Part shown: one piece after another, positions 24,896-38,640 of the stretch
Layout: each line of letters starts with the position of its first letter
Position numbering within the stretch: the first letter of the stretch is position 1
Source of the DNA: Acanthornis magna
Taxonomy: Eukaryota > Chordata > Aves > Passeriformes > Acanthizidae
Assembly (NCBI GenBank): GCA_036785705.1
Contig: JAWUZG010000051.1
Coordinates: 16,582,501 to 16,646,500, forward strand
Direction of reading: 5' to 3'
Length of the DNA stretch: 64,000 nt
Program-made: the position numbers and the translations under genes
The notes under the pieces: model-generated
What the model was told of the DNA's origin: nothing
The model's database searches: none
The model's input: only the letters and a program-made list of their open reading frames with translations

Positions 24896-26485
24896 AGTGA
24901 CCTGAGGAGTAGAAAAGGCCATTACAGCTGACTACTCCGCTCTGCTGCGACAAGGATGCCTTTGCTCTAAGACCTCATAATCAAATGTAAGACAAACAAG
25001 AAAGGTGGAATAACCTGGGTGGAGAGGAAGTCAAGGGCTAGAGGAAAGTGTGATGTGTACCAGAGCTGCAGGGAATGAGGCTTTCTATTCCTAATTAACA
25101 GATTCACTTGTCTTATTTTCTGCTCTGACCATCATACGAGCCTTTTAAATATAGAAGGCTCCTCCCTGGCTATGTACACAGCCAGCCTGGCACCACCATC
25201 CATCTCAGCTACATGGCCACAGGTCACATTTTCAGAACCACTTGATGGGTGGATTAATGGCTGCCTTTTTATTGCCAGCTCCCCAGCTTTTGGGGCGGGG
25301 CGGAGGCAGGAAGGAGAAAAAGAACTAATAAAAAACCCCCATACGTGAAGTTTTGAAGTGTCATGAAGGTGGATAAAAAAGAGTTGAGATTTTATTTTAA
25401 AATTAATCTGTAGGGGGTTTATTTGCTGCTTCGTATGAAGAATGTGAGGCTTGTAGGTTCATTTTTCACACTTCCCCCACACACACCCCAGGCCTGGAAA
25501 GTTACTTTATTATTTTTAAATGAAAATATGGAGCTTTACTGGAATAACTAGTAACTGTGGGTGTTCTTCAGTGCTGCCCAGTGCAGCCACCCACACAGAA
25601 AAATCAAGGTTTCCATTACATTTAAGATGAAGAGTGATGTCTCTCATCTTCTCTTTCAGGCTTTGAGAGGTAATATTTAATATGAAAACCCTAGAAGTGA
25701 TTTACAAATAATTGTGATGGTTGATAAAGGTTTGATGTACTAAACAGCTTGGATTGAAGAGTTTTGGGTTGTTTTATCTTTTAAAATTATTACTATCAAG
25801 AGGGAAACTACCCAGATTTAAAAGCTGCCCTGTACATAACATGAAGAAAACCCCAGCAGGATGCAGAAGGTTTGGGTGCAGACTAAGGGGAAGTCAGCAA
25901 ATGGCATACATAGAGCCTGGGCTCAGAAGAGAGGCTGGGAAATAAATCACCATGACTTGCTCGCTACATGGCCTATGGAACTGCGGCAAAGCAGCACTTC
26001 AGTCAGAAATCTCCTGTTTGAGCTGATGTTTCTCACAATGGAAATCCAACCCCCCCAAAGGACAGGGAGGGATTGTTTTAACCTCTTGGGCAGAGCCAAA
26101 TCTACAGCTGAGATGCAACAGGCAGCATGCTGATCTGTGTGGTGCAGCTTCAGCTGCCGTTCCTGCTCCCACCCAGCCACGGCCATAGGGATTTGACTGC
26201 AGCAGCGGTCCTGCTGTGAATGGATCCGAGATGGCCTCTTGCACTTTGCATACAGCTGCTCTGGCCACAATGATTCAGCCTCACCCTGGCTGACCAATGC
26301 TGCCTGTTACTCTTCAGAAAACCAGGGTGACATGAGTCATTTGGTCACACCAGGACAAGGCCAAGCACTTTGGGCTCCCCACAGCTGGCTCAGACCATCC
26401 TCAGCCTGCTGACTGTGAGGGGGCTGTGCTCGTCCTCTGTGGTCCTCATGCCTGCAGCCAAAAGCACCTGCCCATGACATGGGGA
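24896..26485. other. Intergenic AT-rich stretch
   Basis: No gene. The 25.37-25.56 kb part is AT-rich with A and T runs. No repeat family recognised. Confidence 0.6.
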
Positions 26486-26815
26486 CACATAGAATCCTGG
26501 AATGGTTTGACCCTAAAGGTCATCTTGTTCCAACCCCCCTGCCATGGCCAGGCACACCTTCCACTAGACCACTTTACTCAAAACCCTGTCCAGCCTGGCC
26601 TTGAACATTTCCAGGGATGGGGCATCCACATCTTCTCTGGACAACATCATCCAGTGCCCCACCACCATCAGAGTAAAGAATTTCTTCCTAATATCTAATC
26701 TCTACCTATCTTGTGTCAGTTTGAAGCCATTCCCACTTGTCCTATCACTATGTGCCCTTGCAGATAGTCTCTCTTCCTCTCTCCTGTAGGCCCCCTTTAG
26801 GTACTGGAAATCTGT
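26486..26815 (-). mobile_element. CR1 LINE 3'-end fragment
   Basis: On the plus strand: a diverged CATAGAATCCTGGAATGG start, then TTCCAACCCCCCTGCCATGG, CTTGAACATTTCCAGGGATG, AAGAATTTCTTCCTAATATC and CCTATCACTATGTGCCCT. This is the reverse complement of about 330 bp of the CR1 3' region. Confidence 0.92.
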
Positions 26816-27269
26816 CTTGTGGGACAGAAGATATGTACCAGGGGCATACCACCATGCTCACGGTCCTCTCTGAAGCAGGGGAGCATGATTTTTACTGTGA
26901 CTCTTTTGACTGGGAGGCACTTGGAGGGGCCAGGCCCCCTTGGCATCCTACTTCCCACACCCCATCACCTTACACACTGGGCAGGACTGGCTGCTGTGCT
27001 GCAAGGGGGCACAGGAGGAGGGCTATCCCTGCAGGAGCCACCCCTTTCTAGCTGCACCCAGGGCCTGCTGCAGGTTTGGGGATGGTGGCAGAGAGGGGGA
27101 TTGCTGACAGGGCACAGGTTCTGTCCCCGGGGCTGAGCCAAGCCACGCTGAGTGCCAGCAGGGAGTCACACCAACAGCCACTGCTCTTTGCGCCCTGGCT
27201 GCCTGTCCCGGGAAGCAGTGTCTTCAGAAGTCACATAACACAGGGTAGAGCTGACTTGTTGTCACAGGG

Positions 27270-27360
27270 AATGCCCTTGCCCAGCAATTAATTTGGATGC
27301 AAGTAGTATTTGCATGATAATTACTCTGCCTAAGTAACAGCATGTGTGGCATAAAGTGTG
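27270..27360. promoter_or_regulatory. Candidate conserved enhancer with POU octamer
   Basis: It contains an exact ATTTGCAT octamer (27308-27315) one base before ATAATTA (27317-27323), with AATTAATTT close by. Such POU/homeodomain clusters are common in conserved vertebrate enhancers. Conservation is not testable here. Confidence 0.3.
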
Positions 27361-28599
27361 AGTGCTTTTCCACTACTCTGAAATAACTCCATTTAGAGAC
27401 AAGCTTTTAGAGATGCATGAAGCTCAAAGCAGATCCAAGGTACTGCCTACCGTTTCCACACAGCATCATCCTGACTTTGTTGGACTGCTATGTGTGAGCA
27501 GGGGAGCCATGAGGTGCCCCAAATCAGAGCAGGAGGGTAGAAGCATTGTGCTAAGCAATTAAAGAACACCCCCATCCTCTCACGCCAGCTACCCGTGTGC
27601 CTGGACTTTCCTTCAGGCTGGCACAGCATTCGCTGCCTCCCTGAGTTGGTATCTGGGCAGGTGGGAAGGAATTTGGACCCAGTGGATCTGATTGCCAGCC
27701 CTGTTAAGGAGGTACATGCAGCCATCACAGGCCGAAAGTCTGGCTTTAGGGCAAGTGACTGCATCCAAAGTGCCTGGCTCCATCTGGACCCTGTACTGGC
27801 TGAGGGCACCTTGATCCCAGCAAGGAGGGCTGCTGTGCTCAGCAACCTGGAGTCTGCACCATGGTCTGGCGAAGCAGGGGACACTGGGTGGTCTCAGTTC
27901 ATCTGTGTGTCTAAAACGCCTTCCAGAGAGAAGGAACATGAGGGAGCTGTGTAAAGGGCTGATGAGAAATATTAAAATATTTCAGTTTCCAGTGTAACTT
28001 GAGTCATTTGGAACGGAAAGTTTCCATTTCTCAATAAATCCAGTGCCCTCATTTAAAAGGGGAAAAAAAAGATAAAAGAAAATGGGCAACTTTTGGTGTT
28101 GGCTTGATGAACATAATGGTGCAGCAGAGTCACTGCCGAGCACCACCCACCAGCAGGTACATGATGTTCTTGGCCCAGGCTGGGGCCAAGGAGGGACACA
28201 CGGCAGGCATGGAGCAATGGGCACATTTACTGCCCAGGGAGAGCCTGCTCAGTCATGCTCGCACAGCTAATGCAGAGAAAAATTTAGGCTTGGGTCAGAG
28301 CAGGTGGGAAAAAACCCCAAAACCTGTGCACCTTCAGATTAAATTAAATTGTGTGAGAAACCTTTTAGGAAGATTTATGCGAAGGTGCCCATGTCTGAAG
28401 TATTGCTCTGCACTACCTGACTGCGAGAGTGAACTCCACCCAGGGGTGCAGACACGAGCACCCCTGCCTTCTGCCCAGGAAGGGCAAGTACCTACTGCCT
28501 TCCCAGGGATGGCTCTAGTGCTGGGCTGTCCCAAACCCAGGAACCCCCTGCTTAAAGCGGGATGGAGGAACAGCTCTACCTGCCCCAGCTCCTTCTGCC

Positions 28600-28880
28600 G
28601 CTCCCCACGAGTGCGGCTTGTTCCTAAGGCACGCTTCACAGAGGATCACGCTCCCCACATCAGGTTTTGGGGGAAAGGAGGAGGTTTATATGTGCTCGGA
28701 CTGCTATTCTCAAGCAGCCCTCGGCCACCCGGGTGGCTCCAGAGGGGGACCCGAGCCGGGAAGGTGCCGCGGGCACTCGCGGCCCCAGGGGGTGCCCGAT
28801 GGCGGGGCTGCACTGCACCCCAGCGGCCGCAGAGCTCCCGCAAACAGAATCCCCGCTGGGAAAAGGGATCCTTCGGGCTC
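28600..28880. promoter_or_regulatory. CpG-rich patch, possible promoter of an unidentified transcript
   Basis: CpG is dense here (for example GGTGCCGCGGGCACTCGCGG and CAGCGGCCGCAGAG), while nearby intergenic DNA is CpG-poor. A TATA-like TTTATATG lies near 28685. I see no exon I can attach to it. The 271-codon plus-strand frame over it has no recognisable domain. Confidence 0.4.
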
Positions 28881-31800
28881 CCTCCACATCCCTCAGACCA
28901 TCCTCAGCCTTCCCACTGAGAGAGCTCCTAGCCCTCCCCAGCGCCTCTCTGTCGCAAAGACCTTTTCAGTGTTACAGCCGCTTTAGTGCCTCCCGTTATC
29001 TGGCTTCCCCCGTCCCAGTCTTCCTGCAGGAGCACTGCAGCCAGAGGAAAAGCTTGCACAAGGACTGTGGGCACGAGGTTTGGGGAGCTTGCAGCAGATA
29101 CAGGCACACGTGAGTAAAATAAGTAAACAGAGTGGGACCCTTGGCAGCACCTTCTTCCAAACACACTAAAGAGACATGGAGCACAAGGGAGAACACAACC
29201 AAGGCAACCTGGAGCCCCCCAGCCCCATCTCCCAGTGCTTGCAGCTCTCCCAGGGGAAGAAGCGGGGGGATGACGCTGTGGCACTCTGGAGGGGACCAGC
29301 GGGCACGCATTGCATGTAGGGCATGAGCCCTCACCAGCTCACACACACCAGACCATACAAGCTCAGGAGCAGAGCAGGAGAGCAAGAAGGGCTCTCCATG
29401 GAAGGCTGTGGACAGAGCTTGAAGATGCACATCCACTGTCACCCTGATGGGCACCAAACCACCCAGCTGCCAGCAGCAGGGCCAGAGTGATGCCCTGCCC
29501 CTGATGGGGGAGAAATAAATACCCCCTTCACCTGGAGGTGCAGCTGCAGTGCCAAAACTGTCCCCAAATACATCTGGTGTTTTTCTGGAGCTGAGGCACG
29601 GACAACCTATGGCAGGGCTCCCATGGATCCTGAGCTGGCTGGATCAGGCAGCAGAAGGGACGGCAGAGAAGTGTCGCCTCTCTGCAGCAGGATAGTGTGA
29701 TAGCATCCGCTCATACCCTGTCCTGTGCTTCTGGGCAGACAGTGACAGTAGTCCAGATACTCATACAGCTTCCTGCCCAGGTCAGAGGAACAGAATTACT
29801 GCAAATATTGCTGTTTCTGGTCAGTCTGAGAAATACAACCTTGCCAGTCAATCCTGCCCTGTTGCAGGGACTGTTTTTGAAACAGAGGCCGGGGAGTGGT
29901 ATAAAAAATATTCTCTTCATGACAACCCTGCATTTACAGCCAGAAACAATTGTAAATATTTACATCCAAGACACAAAAAATGTGCAGACACAGCACTGCA
30001 ATTTGGTAAGAGATGGCTGTATAATCACCAAGAATGATTTTAAACAAGCAACCAAATAGAAAGGAAACCATACCATTAACGATATAAAATATCAACAGAG
30101 AGAAAACCAACATAGCCTCACCAGCAGCAGCAGCAGCTTTTCTGCCTCCAGAGCAGCCAGGCAGTCACAGATGACTTTCACAGCTCAGCACATGTTAAGG
30201 TGTCAGGCCAGAAGGCTGGGAGAGCTGAGTACAGGTCTGCATCCCACCCTCTGCTGCATCACCTTAGACAAGTCACAGGCCATCCTTTTGCCCTATGCAG
30301 CAATACAAGTAAGGAGAAGCCTGGAATATGCAACACCACAATCATACCTCCCTCCCTCCTCCCAAAATGGTGTGCAGTTCTACCTGTGCCAAACGTTCGT
30401 ACTTGGAAGGAGAAACTACAGATCCCTCGCCTTAAAAATCCTGCTAAATCCAGCTCAAGTCTTACCCAGTTCTTCCAGGTTCTCAGGATGGGCTGACGTG
30501 GATTCGGTTCATGTCTTTCCCAGACCAATGAGAGGGTCTGAAGATGCTTTTCAGGATATTGTGACAAATTGAAGGAAGAAAAAGAGGGAGTCCTGTTGAT
30601 ATAAATAGTTATCTTTCAAAGCATTATCATTTGTCTGTCTCAGGAGTGTTTAAAATGAGACACCAGCACCTGCACTTCATTTGACCAGGCTTTGTTATAA
30701 GACTTTTCCAGCTTGTAAGAGCAGACCACTGGAAGAAAATCAATAAAAGCTAAGTTTGAACTGCAGCCTCTAATAGAATGAGGTTTAGATTGAGCTGTTG
30801 TCTAGTGTATGTAGGTAAGAACCATTGTATTGTTCCCACATAGCCCTGCTGTCAGCATTACAAGAGGCTTGCTGGGCTGACGTTGGTGCTTCTGTCTGTT
30901 AAGTCCTAGACTTGGACACATATTTGAGTTTTCCTTTTTTATTGGTCACAGGCCAGATTAGTCTCTCAGTGAACTGAGAAAGGGATGCACCTGTTCACAC
31001 CCAAGAGTTGTGTGTGAAATTTCAGTGAAGGTGTAGCACAGCAAGTTTGTGGGTACCTGACCAGCCTCTCAACAAGCTATGCCTGCAGTGCCCCAGGTAA
31101 AACAGAAATGTGTAGTAGGGCTCTCCCAAACTGCCTTAGGCTGTATTTCAACAACTACTGAGTATTGCCAAAATTTCTATTTGTTTTGTGAGATGTTTCC
31201 TGTTTAGAAAAACACCCCAAGCCCCCAGTGCCCTCCTGTTCACTAATCACGTGCTAAACAGAGCTCAGGAAGCAAACACTGGGTTTGGATGTTTTCCATA
31301 AATTACATATATTTTGGATGTAAACAGTGACTATTTGTTGAAATGTCATTTTCTATTTTCTTGTTTTGACTGCATGTTGAAGGTTCAAAGAGCTTTAGAA
31401 CAGCAAGAATAGCCTTTGCTGTGGTTTCCTAAGTAAAAGGGGAATGTTAAGTACTGGAACACAAACAGGGTCCTCCACTTTGAATGGAAAAACTTTGCTC
31501 TTGTTAAATCCTGCAAATGAAAGCAACCAGTTGCTACAGCCTCTCTATGCTGGGATCACATTAAGGATTTTTCCCATGTGGCTGTTTCACATGCAGCAGG
31601 AAGAACAGTGATCATCTTAGGTCTTTGATCATGTTTTGGGGTTTCTGTAACAGCTCTTGAAGTATTCCAATCTGTCAGAGGGTTGGCACACATGTATTTA
31701 GGTGTTCCCTTACCATAGGTGACAAATCCATGTGTATCATGTGGTTTGACTTTGTCAGCTCTGATGTCTCACCACTGTGCCTCAGATTCCCCTCTCTCAG

Positions 31801-34800
31801 TGCCTGGAGGAACCTAATTGAAAACATTTCCAAGTAAGTTCTTGCGCTGCAGCAGCTCCAAGAGGCACAATAAGTACCGGGGCCTCTCTGCGTGGGGGGC
31901 TCGAGCAGGATCACTGCCTTAAGGAGTCTTTAACACCAGGACAGTGCCTGAGCAAGGCTACCTTAGCTGCCAAAGTCACCAGGGCAACAGGAGGAAAACA
32001 TTTGACCAGTCTGCTCCTCTGGGCAGCTCATTTTGCTTTGTACTTACAGGGGCAACTGCCTTCAGTTCCAACTGGGAGCACAGGCAGACAGAGCTTGGGC
32101 TCTGCCCCAAATTCATGCTGCCTGTGTACCCCTAGAGAGTGATGAAGGAAAATACAGCCCAGGTCTGGCTAGATTGGTGCATACGTTATAGACTGTCTAT
32201 TGTATGCATATTGCATACGATCATTATCACTTATTAAAATCTTCATCAAGACTTGAGGTGCCATTGCTGGAAGCAGCCTCTTTCATCATCAGGGATGCTT
32301 TTGGGAGCATGTGGGAGCAGCTCCTGGGGGCAGACAGTTGCTGTCATCCTTTACAACACTGTCTCAGGCTCCCATTACATCCAAGGTGGGCTTGGCCAGC
32401 CAGAGCAGGATTTCTGCCCCTGCCCCACTCCCACCATGGCTGTAGGCTGAGCAGAAAAACCTCTAAGTGTCATCAAAAGGCTCTGCCTCCTGAGCAACTT
32501 CCCTGGCTCCTCATGGGTGCAGAAGCTTGCCCAAAGTCACCATGCTGTGCAGAGGTCCCAGGAACAGCCCAGGACTATGTCTGGCCCAGAGGAAGCAGAG
32601 AATCACTCCACCCTGCTGCAAGGCTGAGTGTCACAGCTCAATGTGTGCTCTCCCACTGTGTGAGTGCCCTTCTGCAGTCTCTGTCAGGCACCAGGAAGGG
32701 AAGACAGTCTGCTGCTGTCTTTTTTTGGTTATTAATGTCAGTTGTGAGTTCCCCGAAGCCATATACTGAGCATCTGGCACTGCCATCCCCTGCATGCTGC
32801 CACTTCATCATCCTAAACCAGGGGATGTCATTAGCGATCTGCATGGCTGTGGCACTCACAAGGAGCACTCATCCATCTGCTCCTCCCCAAGTACCTCCTT
32901 ATCACCCCAGGAGTTATCTTGGGTGGCTGGAAAGGTTCTGTTGTCTTTCCAGCTGTTCAGATCAGGATCTCCTTTGTTACTCTGAGGTTTTGGTAAGGGT
33001 TTGCATTGAGTCAAGTTTCAGGAAGCACAATGAAACTGAGTATCTTTGTATGCCAGGCTCCTGCCCTAAAGTACTTAGTCTCCGGGGAATGGAAAGCAGA
33101 CAAAAGAGAAGAAAGAGGGTACAATATCTGAGCAAAAGATCAAGCCAGTGAGATAATGTATTATTCATTAAGTATATCTCCAGAACAAGTAACAGAGGGA
33201 GTGTGGGAACAGACTTACAATGGTCTTAGGTACAGATGTAAAAAATTTATATACCCATTTTTATCTCCACTTTTTTGACATCTGTTTACTTCATTTGGGA
33301 TAGGACTCAGCCTAGCCACCATTTTGGAAAATGGGTGTACTTATATGTTCCCACTGTTTTCATTGGTGATGATGGGATGTGCATGTGATCATGTGAGGAG
33401 ATAATGTCCATGAAGAGAGCTGCAGAGGTCTGAGTTTGATTCTAAAGTCGGTGGTAGCTGGGATCTTTCCTGAGCCCTGCCTATTCAACTGGCTTACGAC
33501 AGAGACCAAGCTGCTCTGACCTGTGGCCATTTCTCTCTGATGGCACAGATGCCGGAAATCCATCTGCATCCTGCCTTTCCCAACCTGCCAACTCTTCTCT
33601 TATTGGTACTTCTAATACTAGCCAAACCATCTCAGAGATCACAAGAAGACCTCCTAGATGTATATTCTCACTGTGGGGCTCCTGCTGACTTTTGGAAGGT
33701 GTCTCCTGTCCCCGGACTGCTGGAGGACTCATAGGATGCTGTGCTAAATGCACTGGAACAGGAAGGAACTGGGGAACAGCAGTTCAGGTCCAGGACCTGG
33801 GCATCAGCACAGAGATAATGATAATTTAGTGGCTATTGCCAAGGGTGACCCCCTCCTAGAAGTACCACACTTCAGTGCGCATGCAGCTTTGGCTTCTGGC
33901 ATCATTTACACCAAGCTTTCCTTCCCCATGCCAGCCCCCAATTCAGGCCCTCATTTGGGAAGCAAAGCAGTGAGGGGCTGGTGGCTGCAGAGTTACTCCC
34001 TATTTCCAAGTGACTGCTAAAACCCTTCTGCTCAAATGTGAGCATGGAGACATTGAAACAAATCCCTCAAGCTTGAGCCTCCACAATCACTTTTTACCCT
34101 CCTTACCACTGCAAGCAGAGGCAACTCTGCACTGTCACACAAAATTAAACTTTCTCTTTATTCTCCAGTCTAATCTCTGTCTCCACAATATCATCCTGAG
34201 ATTTAATCTGATTATGATCCTTAATATCACACTATAACAAATGTCCCTAGCTGCCAAGCTAAGCAGTTTAATGAGATACTGTGTCAGCTATCAAATGAAA
34301 GGCAGAGGAGACACTGCAAACAAAGGCATTGCTTGCTCAGTCCCATCCCCAGGATGTGGGGCATGGGCTACAAGGAAACACTCATGCAACTAATGTTGTG
34401 TCTCTTCTCTAAGAGGAGAAAACCTGCCTTTCTGCAAGAGTTTTGATGGAGATCTGTGCTCTGTCAGGCAGGGTGGCAGATGCTCCATGACTGGCAGCTG
34501 TGAGATGTGACCACAATGTTGGCTGGCCATGAGGATCTGAATACAAGACAGAGAAAATAGTTTGTCTTTGGTCAGATGTTATTACATCTGATCTAAACAT
34601 AAAAGCCCAAGATGTATCACATGGCAAATCAATATAGTTGTTTGTTAATCCAAATGCAATCAGACGCTTTTTTCTTCCTGCCTAGATAAGACCCACCCTT
34701 CCCCCCCAGAACTGCAGCCAAAACATAATTCCCTCTCAGTGGCTAATGGCATTCATAAATTACGCTCAAGATCTATTGTTCATTTAATCCTTTTTGCTGC

Positions 34801-37332
34801 TATTAGCTCTGGTCACTGATCTGTTGCCTCTCGAGTTTATGGCATGTTAATGACACAGCTAGAAAACAGCCAAACTATTCAACTTAGTGGTAAAAGCTGG
34901 ATATGTGTTACAAGGAGAAATGGTGTCTACCACTAACTCAAGGGGAAGAAGTGTGGGAGAATTACAGGGCAGAGCTGGTTGTTCCTGGGGAAGGCAGAGA
35001 GGAAGAGGTTGGAGAAGACTCTTTGATTCTGGCCTGAGCTCAGGTCTTATGAAGCTGTTGGCCCATGGCTGGGGAATATGTTTCACTTCCAAGACAACCA
35101 GACCACAGCAAGCCTTTCAGCCAGTCTAATCTGGTTTGCCAAAGGATATCACTGATGACAGTTGCTCCTCCTTTGAAGTTGCAGTTGTTTTTTAAGGGAA
35201 CTTGATCTTTGTGTGTTCTTTCCTCTTCAGCGCAGGAGATACACTGCATGGATTAGTATTATCAACATGATGTGCCATTACAGGAGGAACTGATGACACT
35301 CCATCTGGAAGGCTGAAAACCGCCCTGATTACCTGTGCCGAGATGAATTACACTCAGTGTCGAGTAGGACTGGAACAGAGGTTTTATCAGAGAAAGAGAG
35401 ACCACAGAGTTTGGCACATCTAGTCACACTCAGCTAAAGGCAAGGGAGCTTATAATTACCCTTGTGATGGTTGAACAGACAGCAAACCCTACTGAGGGTG
35501 AGCAGCGGCTTGATCTGTACTGGTACAAACCAGACTGCACTGGCTGTGAACACATTTAGGCTGAAAGTTCAAAGAAAGCTCCTAATGATCTGTGTTGGTC
35601 TGAAATAATCTGCCTGCCTCGGGAGCCAGGGGCAAAGTATCTACCTACCTTCGAAACAGCTCTCGGTTAATTTGGGGAAAAGGACCAGGAAGAGCAGCAG
35701 ATGGATTTGGTGGCTGATGGCATTCCTCCCAGCTACATGTCCTTACCCTTTTAAAATGGGATCCCAGGAATTCAACATTGATGTTCATTTCCTTAATAAT
35801 TTTTACTATGGATTTTTAAAAATTTCCTCTGAGCTGCATTTTTGTTTTGGTTCATTGCTAGCTTGGAACTGGGCTTTTGTAAGGTCTCCTGAATTAACCA
35901 AACTTCTTTCCTGGAAAGCATTAGCTAGCCTCCTTGAGTTGCAGTGCATGAAGCCTTGCCCTTCAGGTCCCCCAGCTGTGTTGGTGACAATACTGGCACC
36001 AGAAGGGGCTATGGCCTGCCCTTTGCTGCTGGGATGTGCTGCAGAAGCAGATGGGTGTAAGGCTGCCTGCAGTTGTGGCAGAGGAGGTTTGGCTGTTTGA
36101 GTTGCTGGATAACAAATGGTACCCATCTCCTCCAAGGCAACAGGAAAAAAGTACTGGGCCAGATGCAACTGGCCATGGCTTGGGATCAGGCTCTGGACCA
36201 CCCTGCATGTAAAGTGGTGCCCTCCCATGCTGAAGCAGGCTCAGTTCATGCTTCTCTGAGCTGTTGGCCTGTGTTGCTGCCTGATTCCAAGAGTGGCTTC
36301 TCTAAGAACAGAAACAAAAAGATACTAAGATTTTTAGTACAGAAATCTTTAAGTGGCACAAGCCACAGTTGTGCAGCTGGTAATTAGCACCATCCAGGGG
36401 AGCCTGAGAAGACAAAATTTTTTTTTCTAATTACTGTAAAGCCTTTCAATCTGATTAATTCTTTCCTTAATGCATTTCCTTGTAATTTCTATTTGTGAAG
36501 ATGCTAATGGTAAATTAGAGAATCTTTCCTGTGAAAAATACATTTTGCACTCTTCACAGGCTTGATCTGTGGTGGCAACTGTTCGTTCTTCATCACGCAT
36601 CCAGGAGATGCTTTCAAAGCCAGGTGTTGATCCTGTCCTTTCAGTTCAAAGATGTTGCTTGGAGCAGAACTGACAAGTACCTGTAATATGATGAAAGTGT
36701 TGTCCATTTCTTTGTGCTGCTATGGTTTGAGTCAGAACAGGCTAAAACATACTTGCTACCTGGAGCTGTTTAATTTCCATTGAAATTGTGCATATTACTT
36801 CAGCCAGAGAAGTCAGATCCCAAAGAGGTCGAGGGTACCACACACCTCCTATACTAATGGTACAGGTTGGCCTGATAGGGTGAATGGGATCTCTTACCAT
36901 GATTTGAGCATGGGTGCTGTGTCACTATCTCATGTGACATTGCAAGGGCCTCAGATAAGTGTTAGGGGTGGGGTATAATAATAAAAAATATGTTTCTCCT
37001 CAAAACCAGAAATCCTAGCATGGGTAAGCAGAAGAATATTTAGTGTGAAGGCATAATTATCCTGTTATCTATCACCGTCCACATCCCAGCTTTGCTCAGA
37101 GAGGCCAGGCTGCTCCCACTGGGAACACAGTTTGCAAGGTGTTCTAACTTCATTGCTGGGCACCACTTCAAACTAAAGATGGAGTATAAGTGAGGGTGAG
37201 TAGGTGGTCTGTAATGGCCTCAGTGTACACCTAGGCCCCATGAACTAAAAGAGAGATGATGTGCACTCAGAAATTACCATTTCCGCCATAGCCAAAAGGA
37301 TGGCATCAGAAAACTTGTTCAGAGAAAATATC
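28881..37332. other. Intergenic, no gene recognised
   Basis: It contains the longest open frame in the window, 315 codons at 32204-33151 on the plus strand. Its composition (rich in Ser, Cys, Leu, Pro, His; no domain; no coding-like neighbours) argues against a gene. AT-rich homeodomain-like words cluster at 34640-34860 and 36410-36530. Confidence 0.6.
30122..30137 (+). repeat. CAG trinucleotide repeat, about 5 units
   Basis: Five CAG units in non-coding sequence. Confidence 0.85.
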
Positions 37333-37433
37333 TCTTTTTTTGCCTTACTATTTTTTCTTTTTTTTTCTTTTTGTTTTATTTTGTTTGGGGTTTTTTTGTT
37401 TTTTTGTTTGTTTGTTTGTTTGTTTGTTTTTTC
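37333..37433 (+). repeat. T-rich low complexity with TTTG microsatellite
   Basis: T runs broken by single C or G, passing into a TTTG repeat of about five units near 37405-37428. Confidence 0.9.
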
Positions 37434-37774
37434 CTGGAGGAGAGAGAAAAAGAGAAAAAGAGGAAGACAGAGGAGCCTGAGGGGTAGGCACACATGGGAT
37501 TCATGGCCTGGCCCCATGGAGAGAGGACAGAACCCTAATGGAACAGGGCAGTGGCTATTCCCGCAAGTTCCCTCCTTCCCAGAACCCTGCCTGCACTTTG
37601 CTTGCTGGTGCTCTCCCAATCGAAGGCTGTTGGGAATTACTGCAAGACCATCAGAAATAATAAATCCATATTCTGGCTCTTGGAGTGGTTCCCAGAATTT
37701 AGAGACTGTTTACCCAATTCTTGCTATTTATTAGAAAGCTCTCCCATGGTCTCTTCTCTCCTTTTTGGCGACAG

Positions 37775-37850
37775 AATTCAGCATTAAATTAATCGAGCTC
37801 ATTTGTCTCAGCTCGATGACAACTAATGAGATGCTGATTTTAAGGGCAGG
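37775..37850. promoter_or_regulatory. Candidate regulatory element with inverted repeat
   Basis: An AT-rich block with ATTAAATTAAT and CTAATGAG words around a perfect 8-bp inverted repeat, ATCGAGCT (37792-37799) and AGCTCGAT (37810-37817), separated by 10 nt. It lies about 3.5 kb beyond the MAB21L3 stop codon. Confidence 0.25.
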
Positions 37851-37881
37851 ATCCTGGGTTGGTGTTTGTGCTTCAGAGAGA

Positions 37882-37897
37882 CATTGCCCTCTAGTGA
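37882..37897 (-). promoter_or_regulatory. Possible CTCF-like site
   Basis: The minus strand reads TCACTAGAGGGCAATG, close to the CTCF core CCACTAGAGGGCA with one mismatch. It sits between the candidate element at 37.8 kb and the MAB21L3 3' end. Motif match only. Confidence 0.25.
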
Positions 37898-38640
37898 CTT
37901 GAAGGCAGGCCCTGTTAAAGGACTAAAACATCATGAGTTTTGCAGAGTTTTATATGGTAGAGCAACACATTCAATTGCAATTTCTGACAGACAGAGCTGA
38001 CTGTGGTGAGGACTGAGATTGCAGCAAATATTCATGAAAATAATGAAAAAGAGAGGGAGAGTAAATGGTCATCACATTCCTTCCAGATGTTCTGAACAAA
38101 GACAGATCTTCTGATTAAACCTATTTCAAGAAAGTCTGTCCAGAAAGTTTGTCCAGATGCTCACTTTTTAGAAAGAAAAATTATAAATATGAAACATAGA
38201 ATTTGTTCTTTAGCCAAAACACAATGTGATATCTTTTTTTGGAGGAAAATCTTGGGATGAGGCCATGATTACGCAATCAAGCTAGGTGTATAAGTGAAAA
38301 GCTATTTGCAGAAAGTTTCCTGCGGTAAGAAATGTGATAAATATATTTTGCAAGTTTGTTTTTTTATATGAGACCCCCTGCACAACTCTCCCACAACCAC
38401 AAAAATCTGCCTTGCAACAAAACCTCACACACCCAAGCAGACCTGCATGAGATGATATAAGATAGTATCTCAAAGATGTCTCTGAGATAGAATCAATTCT
38501 TGTATTCAACTACTTCCACGAATGCATTAGTCCTTTCTTCAAAGTGTTTACCCTTTGCTAGAGGCCAGCTGTACCACATCTTGCTGTTCTGGAGAAAAAG
38601 CTGGGGGATTGTTCCTGTGTCTGTGTGGTCAGTAGTAATG

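Noticed and set aside
28104..28919. 271-codon plus-strand open frame over the CpG-rich patch
   Set aside because: Stop codons are rare in G+C-rich DNA; competing frames exist on both strands; no recognisable protein.
32204..33151. 315-codon plus-strand open frame, the longest in the window
   Set aside because: No recognisable domain; Ser/Cys/Leu/Pro/His-rich and acid-poor translation typical of chance frames; no splice, promoter or homology support.
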